NCBI RefSeq assembly: GCF_000020985.1
Contig: NC_011296.1
Span: forward strand, 1,912,001-1,976,000
Length of the DNA: 64,000 nucleotides
Reading direction: 5' to 3'
Origin: Thermodesulfovibrio yellowstonii DSM 11347
Lineage (GTDB): Bacteria > Nitrospirota > Thermodesulfovibrionia > Thermodesulfovibrionales > Thermodesulfovibrionaceae
Within the stretch, counting starts at the first letter, position 1. Each line of letters opens with the position of its first letter. Below, one piece after another: positions 10,094 to 17,304 of this stretch. Both the position numbers and the translations under genes were made by a program. The notes below the pieces were generated by a model. It worked only from the letters and a program-made list of their open reading frames with translations. It was not told where the DNA came from and ran no database searches.

Positions 10094-12003
10094 TGGATAT
10101 TAACAAGCTGATACAACTACTCAGAGCACAAAAAAATAAAGAAACTATAGTCAGTGTTTTTATTGTGATTATTTTCTTGGTGCTTTTTTATATAAAACCC
10201 TATCCATTTGAACTTGTTGATATGAAAATATATGATTTATTTTTTCATCTTCGCGGTCAGGAAACTCCTCCAAAAAGTGTAGTTATTGCCGCAATAGATG
10301 AGGCTTCTCTTGAAAAATTTGGGAGATGGCCCTGGAGCAGAGATAAAATAGCCAAAGTTATTGATAAACTCTCAGAGCTTGAAGCTGCAGTTATTACCTT
10401 TGATATCATACTAAGTGAACATGAACAGAATGATAGAGTTTTGGCAGATAGCATATCAAAAGCAGGAAATGTCATTTTGCCTGTTGTTTTCTTTTTTAAT
10501 GAAAATGCCCCAGAAGAGTTAACAATAATTTCTTCAGCCTTTCCTGTTTTAAATACTCAAAACCTTAAAAGGTATCATCCTATTTCTTCCAAAAATGTTC
10601 TTGTCTGTCAAAAAATTCTTGCTGAAAATGCAGCAGGATTTGGACATATTAATATGTTTCCTGATCCTGATGGAACAATAAGATGGGAAGTTTTATTCAT
10701 TGAGTATTATGGATATATGATTCCCTCACTTTCACTTAAAACAGTCTCTATGTATCTTGGCATCCCTCCTGAAAAACAGGCAATTGATGCTAACAGAGGA
10801 GTCTATCTTGGCAAAAGATATATACCTACTGACCCATGGGGGAGATTTTTAATTCCCTATTATGGAGGAAATGAAACATTTAAACATATTTCAATTGTTG
10901 ATATCCTTGAAGATAAAGTTAAAAAAGAAGATATTGAGAATAAAATTGTAATAGTTGGTGCAACTGCTGTTGGAATTTATGATTTAAGGGTTACTCCACT
11001 AAGCTCCGTGCTTCCCGGTGTTGAAAAACATGCTAATGTTGTCGCAGCAATCATTGATGGGAAAACTCTTTTGCCAGCCTCTTCATTTTTAGTTTCGCTA
11101 TTAATCTTTTTATCAGGAATAATAAGCATTCTGTTTTACAAAAAATTAAAAGCAGGTTACTCCATGATTGTTTTGATGTCTCTGCTTGTAATAGTTTTTT
11201 CAATCTCATTTGTTTTCTTTAAAAACGGAATATGGCTTTCTATTGTTTATATTTCAGGAAATTTAGTCACTCAATTTCTAACAACAATCACAATAAAGTA
11301 TGCTTACTCTGAAAAGGAGGCAAGACAAATAAAAAAAATATTTTCAAGTTATGTTACTGAAAAGATTGTGAATGAACTTATTAAAAATCCTTCAATGGCT
11401 AAACTTGGAGGAGCACGAAGAGAAGTAACAGTATTATTCTCTGACATTAGAGACTTTACAACACTGTCTGAAAAACTCCCTCCGGAAAAAGTTGTTGAAA
11501 TTCTTAATGAGTATTTCAGTACGATGGCAGAAATTATTTTTAAATGGGAGGGAACTCTTGATAAATTTATGGGTGATGCAATAATGGTTTTCTGGGGTGC
11601 TCCTCTTCCGCAGAATGATCATCCAGAGAAAGCATTAAAATGCGCTATTGAAATGATTAGCAAACTTAGATATCTACACAGTAAATGGAAGGCAGAAAAT
11701 AAACCTTTATTAAAAATAGGAATTGGTATAAGCACAGGGGAGGTTCTTGTTGGCAATATTGGAGCAGAAGGGAAAAAAATGGATTATACAGTAATTGGTG
11801 ACCATGTAAACTTAGCATGTCGTCTTGAGAAATTAAATAAACAGTTTGATTCCGAAATATTGATTTCTGAGTTTACCTATGAAAGAATGAAAGAAACAAT
11901 TGACTCCGAATATCTGGATTCAATATATGTTGAAGAACTGGGGACTATTTTAGTAAAAGGCAAGGAAACTCCAGTTAAAATTTTTAAAGTTTCTCTCAGA
12001 TAG
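10093..12003 (+). CDS. CHASE2-domain class III adenylate cyclase
   Basis: 636 residues from ATG 10093 (a TTG three bases earlier is less likely). An N-terminal membrane anchor (about residues 17-35), an extracytoplasmic CHASE2 sensor domain (PPKSVVIAAIDEASLEKFGRWPW; VIVGATAVGIYDLRVTPL), three membrane segments at about 330-400, and a cytoplasmic catalytic domain. Metal-binding Asp residues are in LFSDIRDFT and the substrate Lys is in TLDKFMGD. The second substrate-selecting residue appears as Thr in MDYTVIGDHVNLACRLE, the class IIIb pattern, a subclass known for bicarbonate response. Last gene of the pilB run; predicted to make cAMP in response to an external signal. Confidence 0.9.
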   Translation: MDINKLIQLLRAQKNKETIVSVFIVIIFLVLFYIKPYPFELVDMKIYDLFFHLRGQETPPKSVVIAAIDEASLEKFGRWPWSRDKIAKVIDKLSELEAAVITFDIILSEHEQNDRVLADSISKAGNVILPVVFFFNENAPEELTIISSAFPVLNTQNLKRYHPISSKNVLVCQKILAENAAGFGHINMFPDPDGTIRWEVLFIEYYGYMIPSLSLKTVSMYLGIPPEKQAIDANRGVYLGKRYIPTDPWGRFLIPYYGGNETFKHISIVDILEDKVKKEDIENKIVIVGATAVGIYDLRVTPLSSVLPGVEKHANVVAAIIDGKTLLPASSFLVSLLIFLSGIISILFYKKLKAGYSMIVLMSLLVIVFSISFVFFKNGIWLSIVYISGNLVTQFLTTITIKYAYSEKEARQIKKIFSSYVTEKIVNELIKNPSMAKLGGARREVTVLFSDIRDFTTLSEKLPPEKVVEILNEYFSTMAEIIFKWEGTLDKFMGDAIMVFWGAPLPQNDHPEKALKCAIEMISKLRYLHSKWKAENKPLLKIGIGISTGEVLVGNIGAEGKKMDYTVIGDHVNLACRLEKLNKQFDSEILISEFTYERMKETIDSEYLDSIYVEELGTILVKGKETPVKIFKVSLR

Positions 12004-12071
12004 TTCATAATGCAATGATTTTCCTTAATTTCTTGACAAATTCTTAAATATTATAGTAGTTTAAAAAATAC

Positions 12072-12144
12072 GGGCGGATAGCTCAGATGGGAGAGCGCAG
12101 CCCTTACAAGGCTGAGGCCACAGGTTCGAAACCTGTTCCGCCCA
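12072..12144 (+). tRNA. tRNA-Val (anticodon TAC)
   Basis: 73 nt cloverleaf: acceptor GGGCGGA pairs with TCCGCCC plus discriminator A, anticodon stem CAGCC/GGCTG around loop CTTACAA, T arm ACAGG-TTCGAAA-CCTGT. No CCA is encoded. A TTGACA and an AT-rich -10-like region lie about 20-40 bases upstream. Confidence 0.96.
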
Positions 12145-12153
12145 TGTGACCGT

Positions 12154-12228
12154 GGGGTGGTAGTTCAGCACGGTTAGAACGCTTGCCTGTCACGCAAGAG
12201 GCCGCGGGTTCAAGTCCCGTCCACCCCG
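12154..12228 (+). tRNA. tRNA-Asp (anticodon GTC)
   Basis: 75 nt cloverleaf: acceptor GGGGTGG with CCACCCC plus discriminator G, anticodon stem-loop TTGCCTGTCACGCAA with GTC, T arm CGGG-TTCAAGT-CCCG. It lies nine bases after tRNA-Val and is probably co-transcribed. No CCA is encoded. A decayed integrase lies just downstream. Confidence 0.96.
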
Positions 12229-12262
12229 TAAATATTTTCAAGGGTTTTCAGAGTATCTCCAT

Positions 12263-12430
12263 CTACTGTGATAAACCACTGTGATAAAACTTTTTATCAA
12301 GTAGTTTTACTGCTTTTTTATGGTGAGAATATCTTAGAATCATTGCTAAGGTTATGTGCCCCAATAGTTCTTGAACTGTCTTTAAATCTGCTCCCTATAC
12401 TAAACCTCATAGAAAGTGGACACAGTCAAT
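12263..12430 (-). pseudogene. C-terminal remnant of a tyrosine recombinase / phage integrase
   Basis: Read on the minus strand from 12394 to the stop at 12263-12265, an open stretch of 43 codons gives GADLKTVQELLGH, then ITLAMILRYSHH and a short tail. This is the box III and catalytic Tyr region of tyrosine recombinases (LGH..; RYSH with the nucleophile Tyr). Upstream, the same frame continues as VHFL-stop-GLV-stop, which still resembles the 'RHTFAS.LV..GAD' segment but carries two stop codons. It lies 35 bases after tRNA-Asp, the usual position for an integrase beside its attachment site. No full-length gene remains. Confidence 0.75.
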
Positions 12431-12529
12431 TAGTAGAGGTTAAACTTTTTGCATAAGCAGAAGAGAGGCATGAATGAAAATAAGGAACAGCTAAGACATG
12501 TTGCATAAGGCTGCACAAATTGGAATGCT

Positions 12530-12555
12530 AAAAAGCATCCTCAAAAATGAGGTGC
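12530..12555 (-). terminator. Intrinsic terminator of the small membrane-protein gene
   Basis: On the minus strand, GCACCTCA-TTTT-TGAGGATGC (one bulge) is followed by TTTTT. It lies ten bases past the stop of the 76-residue gene at 12566-12796 and supports that gene being transcribed. Confidence 0.6.
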
Positions 12556-12565
12556 AGTGCAATCA

Positions 12566-12796
12566 TTATTTTTCTATCCAATTTATCAATACATAGACGA
12601 TAAAGAATCCCACAACAATAAAGAAAACAAAAGTAAAAATTGCCGTTTCAAGGGCTATCTTTCTTGGCTCTTTTTTTGTTGTGTAGTGGTGCATATACTC
12701 GTTATAGGTAATAAGATACACCATAACAGCGGCAATGATAGAAAAAGGAAGAAGAAGAATAAAATAAATTGTATTAGTTAAGACTTGGTCTGGCAT
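12566..12796 (-). CDS. Small membrane protein, function unknown
   Basis: 76 residues with two clear hydrophobic segments (about 8-29 and 49-70) joined by a charged loop rich in His, Thr and Lys (NEYMHHYTTKKEPRK). Not recognised as a named family. A gaagaacggaa sequence precedes the ATG and an intrinsic terminator follows the stop. The overlapping plus-strand frame is lysine/asparagine-rich and lacks such signals, so the minus strand is preferred. Confidence 0.6.
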   Translation of the reverse strand: MPDQVLTNTIYFILLLPFSIIAAVMVYLITYNEYMHHYTTKKEPRKIALETAIFTFVFFIVVGFFIVYVLINWIEK

Positions 12797-13175
12797 TTCC
12801 GTTCTTCATATCTCTGTTTTTGGATTATACCCTATTATCTTTTCCTTTGCAAATAGAAGGTAACTATGTATAAATTATAAGGAAGATGGGTATCCAACGC
12901 ATCATAGAATACTCCGCCAATTAAATAAAATAGATAAATGGAAGAAAAGTTTTCTCCCTTGTTGCTCAGCATCAGAATGACATGCTTTTTATTGTTTCAA
13001 GCACTCGCAAGGAATGCGAGGAATCTCTCCTGTTGTTCAAAAAGGAAAAAACGAGAAGGCTTTTCTCCTAAATCGCAGGGAGTACTCTGACTCGGAATTA
13101 TAGAAAATAGATTTTTCTGAACAAGAAGGGTATTTTTACCTTGATGAATAAAAAAAGTTTTTATATACTTTGAAT
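12797..13175. other. Intergenic region with a degenerate dispersed repeat and a promoter
   Basis: 379 bases. The first 150 bases are AT-rich with nothing recognisable. About 12961-13030 holds a decayed copy of the dispersed repeat (CATCAGAATGACATG ... AATGCGAGGAATCTCTCC), and 13031-13100 looks like further decayed repeat sequence. The promoter of the next gene lies at 13141-13169. Confidence 0.6.
13141..13169 (+). promoter_or_regulatory. Sigma-70 promoter, probably leaderless
   Basis: TTGATG (13141-13146), 17-base spacer, TATACT (13164-13169); the ATG follows at 13176. The six-base gap and the lack of a ribosome site again point to a leaderless mRNA. Confidence 0.65.
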
Positions 13176-13430
13176 ATGAAGACACGATTGATTATAATTA
13201 TGTTTATTTTTATCTTCATCTCAGTCTCCTTTGAGGCTTACGCAGTTAACTTCAAAGGAGAGGCTATTAAAAAACTCTGTGCAGCAGAGCCAGTTAAGGA
13301 AGGAAAGAGATATATCTGCCCTTACTGTGCTGAAGTTACAGAGTTTGCTGGAGAGAGTTGGGAAAAGTTTGTGATAACAGATGTAATTGAGGAAATTTTC
13401 ATTACTGGAAAGAAAGTAAAGTATGTGTAA
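13176..13430 (+). CDS. Small secreted protein with a CxxC motif
   Basis: 84 residues from ATG 13176 (a TTG six bases earlier is in the same frame but overlaps the -10 region). An N-terminal signal peptide (MKTRLIIIMFIFIFISVSFEAYA) ends at an AYA|V site. The mature part is about 60 residues and contains ICPYCAEV and one further Cys (KLCAAE). No family recognised. The CPYC motif could bind metal or be redox-active in the periplasm. It opens a cluster of secreted proteins of unknown role. Confidence 0.6.
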   Translation: MKTRLIIIMFIFIFISVSFEAYAVNFKGEAIKKLCAAEPVKEGKRYICPYCAEVTEFAGESWEKFVITDVIEEIFITGKKVKYV

Positions 13431-13560
13431 TACTTTGGCTGTAAACTTCGAGCATAGGTTATGGTGGGTATGTGATAATCGTGACAGAGATTGTAAAATA
13501 TTGTAAAATTTTATTGAGAAAATGCTGATATATTATCAATTTAAAGAAAGGAGAAAAACC

Positions 13561-14259
13561 ATGACAAAACAACTCTCAGTATTAACACTCACATTGACGG
13601 TTTTTATTTTTCTATGGGTTGCCGTGTTTGATGCACATGCTCAAGGGAATCAACAACAGTCTCAGGCATTCCAGATGAAGGATTTTTCAAAATCTCCCTC
13701 TCAGAAACCTTCTACAAGCGTAAGTGATATGATTAAGTGTATATATGACAAATGCCCTGCAAATCTCAAAAAGAATACTACTTCCAGTCAAAATCCGAAT
13801 TTACCTCAACAAAAAACTAATCCACAAGCTCAAACTACTCCAGAAAACAAATCCGTTACAATTCAAAACACTCCCACCAAACCAGATGTTATCAAAACAA
13901 AAACAGACCCAAAGAAGATGAATTCTATATTTGTTTCAAAACCTCGCTCTGAGGAAGAAAAGGCAAATAGTCAAAATCAACCTAAAATGGTATCTCCAGA
14001 AGAAATGAGAGACATTCTCACAGGGAAAAAACCTGTACCTCAGAGCAGCAATCAACAGCAGCCTCAGCAACAAAAACAGACAGAAAAAATCGCTCCTAAT
14101 CTGGTGATTCAGGATATGGGAGGAAATCCAGCACAGCAAAACCAGAATAGACAGATGACACAGACACAAAATCAGAATCAGAATAAAACCATTCAGCAAA
14201 ATTGTGTTAAAGACCCTAAAAAACCCTTTGCTTCATGTGATCTGGGCGGAAAAAAATAA
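13561..14259 (+). CDS. Secreted Gln/Asn/Pro-rich low-complexity protein
   Basis: 232 residues. ATG 13561 is chosen because AAAGAAAGGAG sits just before it; a frame from 13522 has no ribosome site. The N-terminus is a signal peptide (VLTLTLTVFIFLWVAVFDAHAQ). The remainder is almost entirely Gln-, Asn-, Pro-, Lys- and Thr-rich, with runs such as QSSNQQQPQQQKQ and NQNRQMTQTQNQNQN, and two Cys pairs (CIYDKC near the start; C..DPKKPFASC near the end). It looks like a disordered extracellular or envelope protein. No family recognised. Confidence 0.65.
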   Translation: MTKQLSVLTLTLTVFIFLWVAVFDAHAQGNQQQSQAFQMKDFSKSPSQKPSTSVSDMIKCIYDKCPANLKKNTTSSQNPNLPQQKTNPQAQTTPENKSVTIQNTPTKPDVIKTKTDPKKMNSIFVSKPRSEEEKANSQNQPKMVSPEEMRDILTGKKPVPQSSNQQQPQQQKQTEKIAPNLVIQDMGGNPAQQNQNRQMTQTQNQNQNKTIQQNCVKDPKKPFASCDLGGKK

Positions 14260-14263
14260 TGAA

Positions 14264-14360
14264 CATGGAGGAGATTCTTCGCAAACCCTTCGCCTATAGC
14301 TCAGGATGACATTTCCCTTTTCTTTCATTATGAGGCTTTAGCCGAAGAGTCTCCTTATTT
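14264..14360. repeat. Dispersed repeat element copy
   Basis: GGAGGAGATTCTTCGCAAACC ... GCTCAGGATGACATTTC followed by a second, inverted-looking half TCATTATGAGGCTTTAGCCGAAGAGTCTCC. Same family as 5241-5350. It fills the gap between two genes of the secreted-protein cluster. Confidence 0.6.
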
Positions 14361-14407
14361 TTTACAAAATCAAACAGCCAAATACTTTAACTTCAGGGGG
14401 AGGAAAA

Positions 14408-14839
14408 ATGCTTATTGATGAAATAAAAAAATTATTACAGAATTATGATGGCAGTTTGGAAGAAAAGAAGGATACATATAAATTTGAGACAGTTATAGCA
14501 GAAAGAAAATCTTTTCTTTCAAGGAAAAAACTCATGTATATAATCAAATTCAAAATTGATGATATCTATAGAAAGTTTATTTTTTCCGAGATGCTTAAAG
14601 AAACAGGGTTTGGGCTTTCCTCTTCCGCAGGTGATGATGAGATGAGCTCAGGGTTTACTTTCAAGAAATACAAAACCAAACAGGGCTTTGGCACACCAAT
14701 AGAGGAGACCATTGAGGAACAGTCAAATCTTTTTGGGCAGAAATACAATTACAAGTTTGATTTTAAGGTAATTAGGGAAAAGATAAAGCAGATATCGCAA
14801 CAGAATGGCTATGAATTTGAATACAAAATATGGTTTTAA
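14408..14839 (+). CDS. Protein of unknown function
   Basis: 143 residues behind a strong GGGGGAGGAAAA ribosome site. No signal peptide or membrane segment. Predicted alternating strands and helices, with a Gly/Ser-rich central loop (GFGLSSSAGDDEMSSGF) and a Lys- and Tyr-rich C-terminus ending in YEFEYKIWF. No family recognised. 21 bases separate it from the next gene, so the two are probably co-transcribed. Confidence 0.65.
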   Translation: MLIDEIKKLLQNYDGSLEEKKDTYKFETVIAERKSFLSRKKLMYIIKFKIDDIYRKFIFSEMLKETGFGLSSSAGDDEMSSGFTFKKYKTKQGFGTPIEETIEEQSNLFGQKYNYKFDFKVIREKIKQISQQNGYEFEYKIWF

Positions 14840-14860
14840 ATTGACGAAGAAGGAGAAAAA

Positions 14861-17077
14861 ATGCGAACGTATTTTTATTTTCTTTCAATCTTTTTAATTT
14901 TAATTCCTCAATTACTTACTGCTCAGTCGCAAACTCCTTATTTTGAAAAGTCTCTTGATGAGTACAATCCTCCTCTTGTTTCTGATATGGTGCCAAGAGA
15001 ACTTCTTAATTTTAAACCTGTATCCTTTAAATTTTATGGAGGGACTATCACAGAATTAAAGGCTACAACTAAAGGGGGGCTATCAAGAAAGAGCGATGAA
15101 CAAGAGTATGGCAAAAAACTTCACTTTGAATGGCAAATAAAAGGAAAATTAGTAACGCTTGATTATTATATAGTTTCGTGGGAGAATGCTCAGAAATATT
15201 TTGGTGGGAAAAAAGTTCATCCCAATACCTATACATATTTAAAAATTATTGACAAAAAAATAAGAAATGTTTGCTCAGGTGGTAACTGTCCTCATTTGTT
15301 TGTAGAATCTAATCTGCCAGACGAACACAATAAATGTGATTTTTATGCAAATCCAGATAAAATATCTCCCATTCCTTTTAAGTCAAACTATTACATATAT
15401 AAACAATGTGCTATGGCTGGTGGACAAAAGTTTTACAATATTTATGTAGGTCTTTGGAGTTATGCTAATGTTTTTATAGAAGTTACTGCATATGATATTG
15501 ATACACTAAAAAAACTTGGTGAATCAGCAGTTGCTAAATTGATGGGTAAAAGTGTTCCTGTTGAACAACCCGTAGAAAAACCAAAAGAAGTCCAAAAAGA
15601 ACAACTAAAACAGGAATCACCAGAAGTAAGAGTAATCGCAATGCCTTCTGCTGCAGGTGATGACCTGTGGAGCATTGCCTATCTACCTGCAACTAACAAA
15701 CTTCCTGCAAAAATAATAGCAGAGACAAAGCCAAATACACCTGTAACATTTCACATAGTTAAGAGTCCTAAAGACGCTTATTTAGTTATAGGCGATAAAA
15801 AAGGGGTTACTATAGAGACTAAATCAGACAGTAAAGGCATTGCAGAGGCACTTTTTTATTACAATGGTGGTAAAGTTACACAACCGAAGAAGTATGAAAT
15901 AAAAGTAAGCACAGGGGAGGAAAGAGACATTGCAACAGTCAATGTTGGTTTAGGTCTTGCCTTTGATAAAATTAAAGCAGTGCAGGGTGCATACGGAGAC
16001 AGACACCCCTTTACACTTTCTTTGGTAAGCAAGTATTTTCCTAAGTTAAATCTTGGGCTTTACTTTAGCAGTGCCTCACGTAAAGTATGGAATGGTCAGA
16101 CTGTTGGAGTAAGGCTTAAACCTCAATGGGTAAATAAAACGCCTGATTTACCAGCAGATATGGTCTTTAATGGAATAACAAAAATAACACCTGTAATGGC
16201 ATCTTCAGGTGGAAACAATGTTCTTACAGTGTTGTCTTACAGTTCAGGTGAGGAGACAGTTTACAACATAACCAAATATGCCTATCCTGCAGTAAAAATG
16301 ATGAGTGATGGCATTCACAATTACAGAATAGTGGGAGAGTTAGTTTTAACAGATGAAGAAGGCAGAGATTTAGGAGGAATTGATGAAAGTTTAGTCCAAT
16401 CAGATGCCCTTGCAGTTGTCTCAAAGGATACGCCTGAGCATTTTATGGTGAGCCTTGTTTGTGCCTTAGAGGCACAAAATGCTGATCAGTTTGTAATGCT
16501 TGATTATATAAAGAGATTTCCTGTTTATGGAAAGTATGCCGATGAATTTTTAAATGTAACTGGAATACTTTGTAAATTAGGGAAAGAAGACTACGAAGGA
16601 CTGTTTTATGATTTAAACAACTATCTTGGTGGTAAGTGGTTAGACCATCTCACAAGTAAAGAAGTTTTCCCAAAACTTACACCAAGACAGCAAAAGGCAG
16701 CGAAATGGGCAAAGGCAGCCTTTGATGCAACCCAGAAAATAAAAACAAAGAGAGAATATGATGAATGGGAAGTTAAAGATCCTGCAAGAAGGTCAGCACA
16801 ATCATTAAATCCAGACCATGATGCTAAAAAACTTGAGTACAATCGTGAATTAATTGCACCTGCTCTGATAGATTTCAAAGAAGCAGAAGAAGCATTACAG
16901 AAAATGGAAGAAAAACAGCCGAAAAATAAACCCATAGAGGCGAATTTTAACAACGAAAATTTGAAAAAAATAGATGAGCAGAAAACTCAGGGTCAGGGTT
17001 CTGAAAACACAGAGGGAAACGTCTTTGAAAAGGCAGTAAATGAACTTAAAGACACTTTCAAGAAAATTTTTAAATAA
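14861..17077 (+). CDS. Large secreted protein of unknown function
   Basis: 738 residues behind GAAGGAGAAAAA. A signal peptide (FYFLSIFLILIPQLLTAQS) is followed by a first domain with several Cys (CSGGNCPH; CDFYANP), a low-complexity Pro/Glu/Lys linker near residues 235-255 (PVEQPVEKPKEVQKEQ), a strand-rich segment resembling an Ig-like/invasin-type repeat (KPNTPVTFHIVKSPKDAYLVI ... SDSKGIAEALFYY), and a mostly helical C-terminal third ending in a charged tail. It may be an envelope or surface component. I do not recognise a family. Confidence 0.7.
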   Translation: MRTYFYFLSIFLILIPQLLTAQSQTPYFEKSLDEYNPPLVSDMVPRELLNFKPVSFKFYGGTITELKATTKGGLSRKSDEQEYGKKLHFEWQIKGKLVTLDYYIVSWENAQKYFGGKKVHPNTYTYLKIIDKKIRNVCSGGNCPHLFVESNLPDEHNKCDFYANPDKISPIPFKSNYYIYKQCAMAGGQKFYNIYVGLWSYANVFIEVTAYDIDTLKKLGESAVAKLMGKSVPVEQPVEKPKEVQKEQLKQESPEVRVIAMPSAAGDDLWSIAYLPATNKLPAKIIAETKPNTPVTFHIVKSPKDAYLVIGDKKGVTIETKSDSKGIAEALFYYNGGKVTQPKKYEIKVSTGEERDIATVNVGLGLAFDKIKAVQGAYGDRHPFTLSLVSKYFPKLNLGLYFSSASRKVWNGQTVGVRLKPQWVNKTPDLPADMVFNGITKITPVMASSGGNNVLTVLSYSSGEETVYNITKYAYPAVKMMSDGIHNYRIVGELVLTDEEGRDLGGIDESLVQSDALAVVSKDTPEHFMVSLVCALEAQNADQFVMLDYIKRFPVYGKYADEFLNVTGILCKLGKEDYEGLFYDLNNYLGGKWLDHLTSKEVFPKLTPRQQKAAKWAKAAFDATQKIKTKREYDEWEVKDPARRSAQSLNPDHDAKKLEYNRELIAPALIDFKEAEEALQKMEEKQPKNKPIEANFNNENLKKIDEQKTQGQGSENTEGNVFEKAVNELKDTFKKIFK

Positions 17078-17304
17078 AACAAAATGGTTCGCAATTGATA
17101 GTTGTTGTTCCGAAGGAGGCTTATAATATCAAGGAATCTTAATTGCAAGGGTCACCCCGAGGGCTTTCCTTGATGAAACTGACTTGCAAGAGTCCCCTAA
17201 CAGAGGAGGAGATTCTTCGTCTAAATCGCAGTCAAAGAAGTCCCTAACATGTCTCAGATAAGAAATTATAATGAGTTTACAAATACTGTAAAATTGCTCA
17301 CCCC
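17078..17304. other. Left flank of the CRISPR array (probable trailer side)
   Basis: 227 bases between the secreted-protein gene and the first repeat. Positions about 17140-17245 are a decayed dispersed-repeat copy (GGTCACCCCGAGGG ... GGAGGAGATTCTTCGTC). The last 60 bases are AT-rich with a TATAAT at about 17265. No gene seen. If the array were transcribed on the plus strand this would have to be the leader, but it lacks the long AT-rich character of the right flank. Confidence 0.5.

Noticed and set aside
12268-12456. 62-codon plus-strand frame after tRNA-Asp
   Set aside because: It is the antisense shadow of the recombinase remnant on the minus strand.
12557-12781. 74-codon plus-strand frame
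   Set aside because: Low-complexity antisense of the two-helix membrane protein, without ribosome site; the minus-strand gene has a terminator and membrane pattern.
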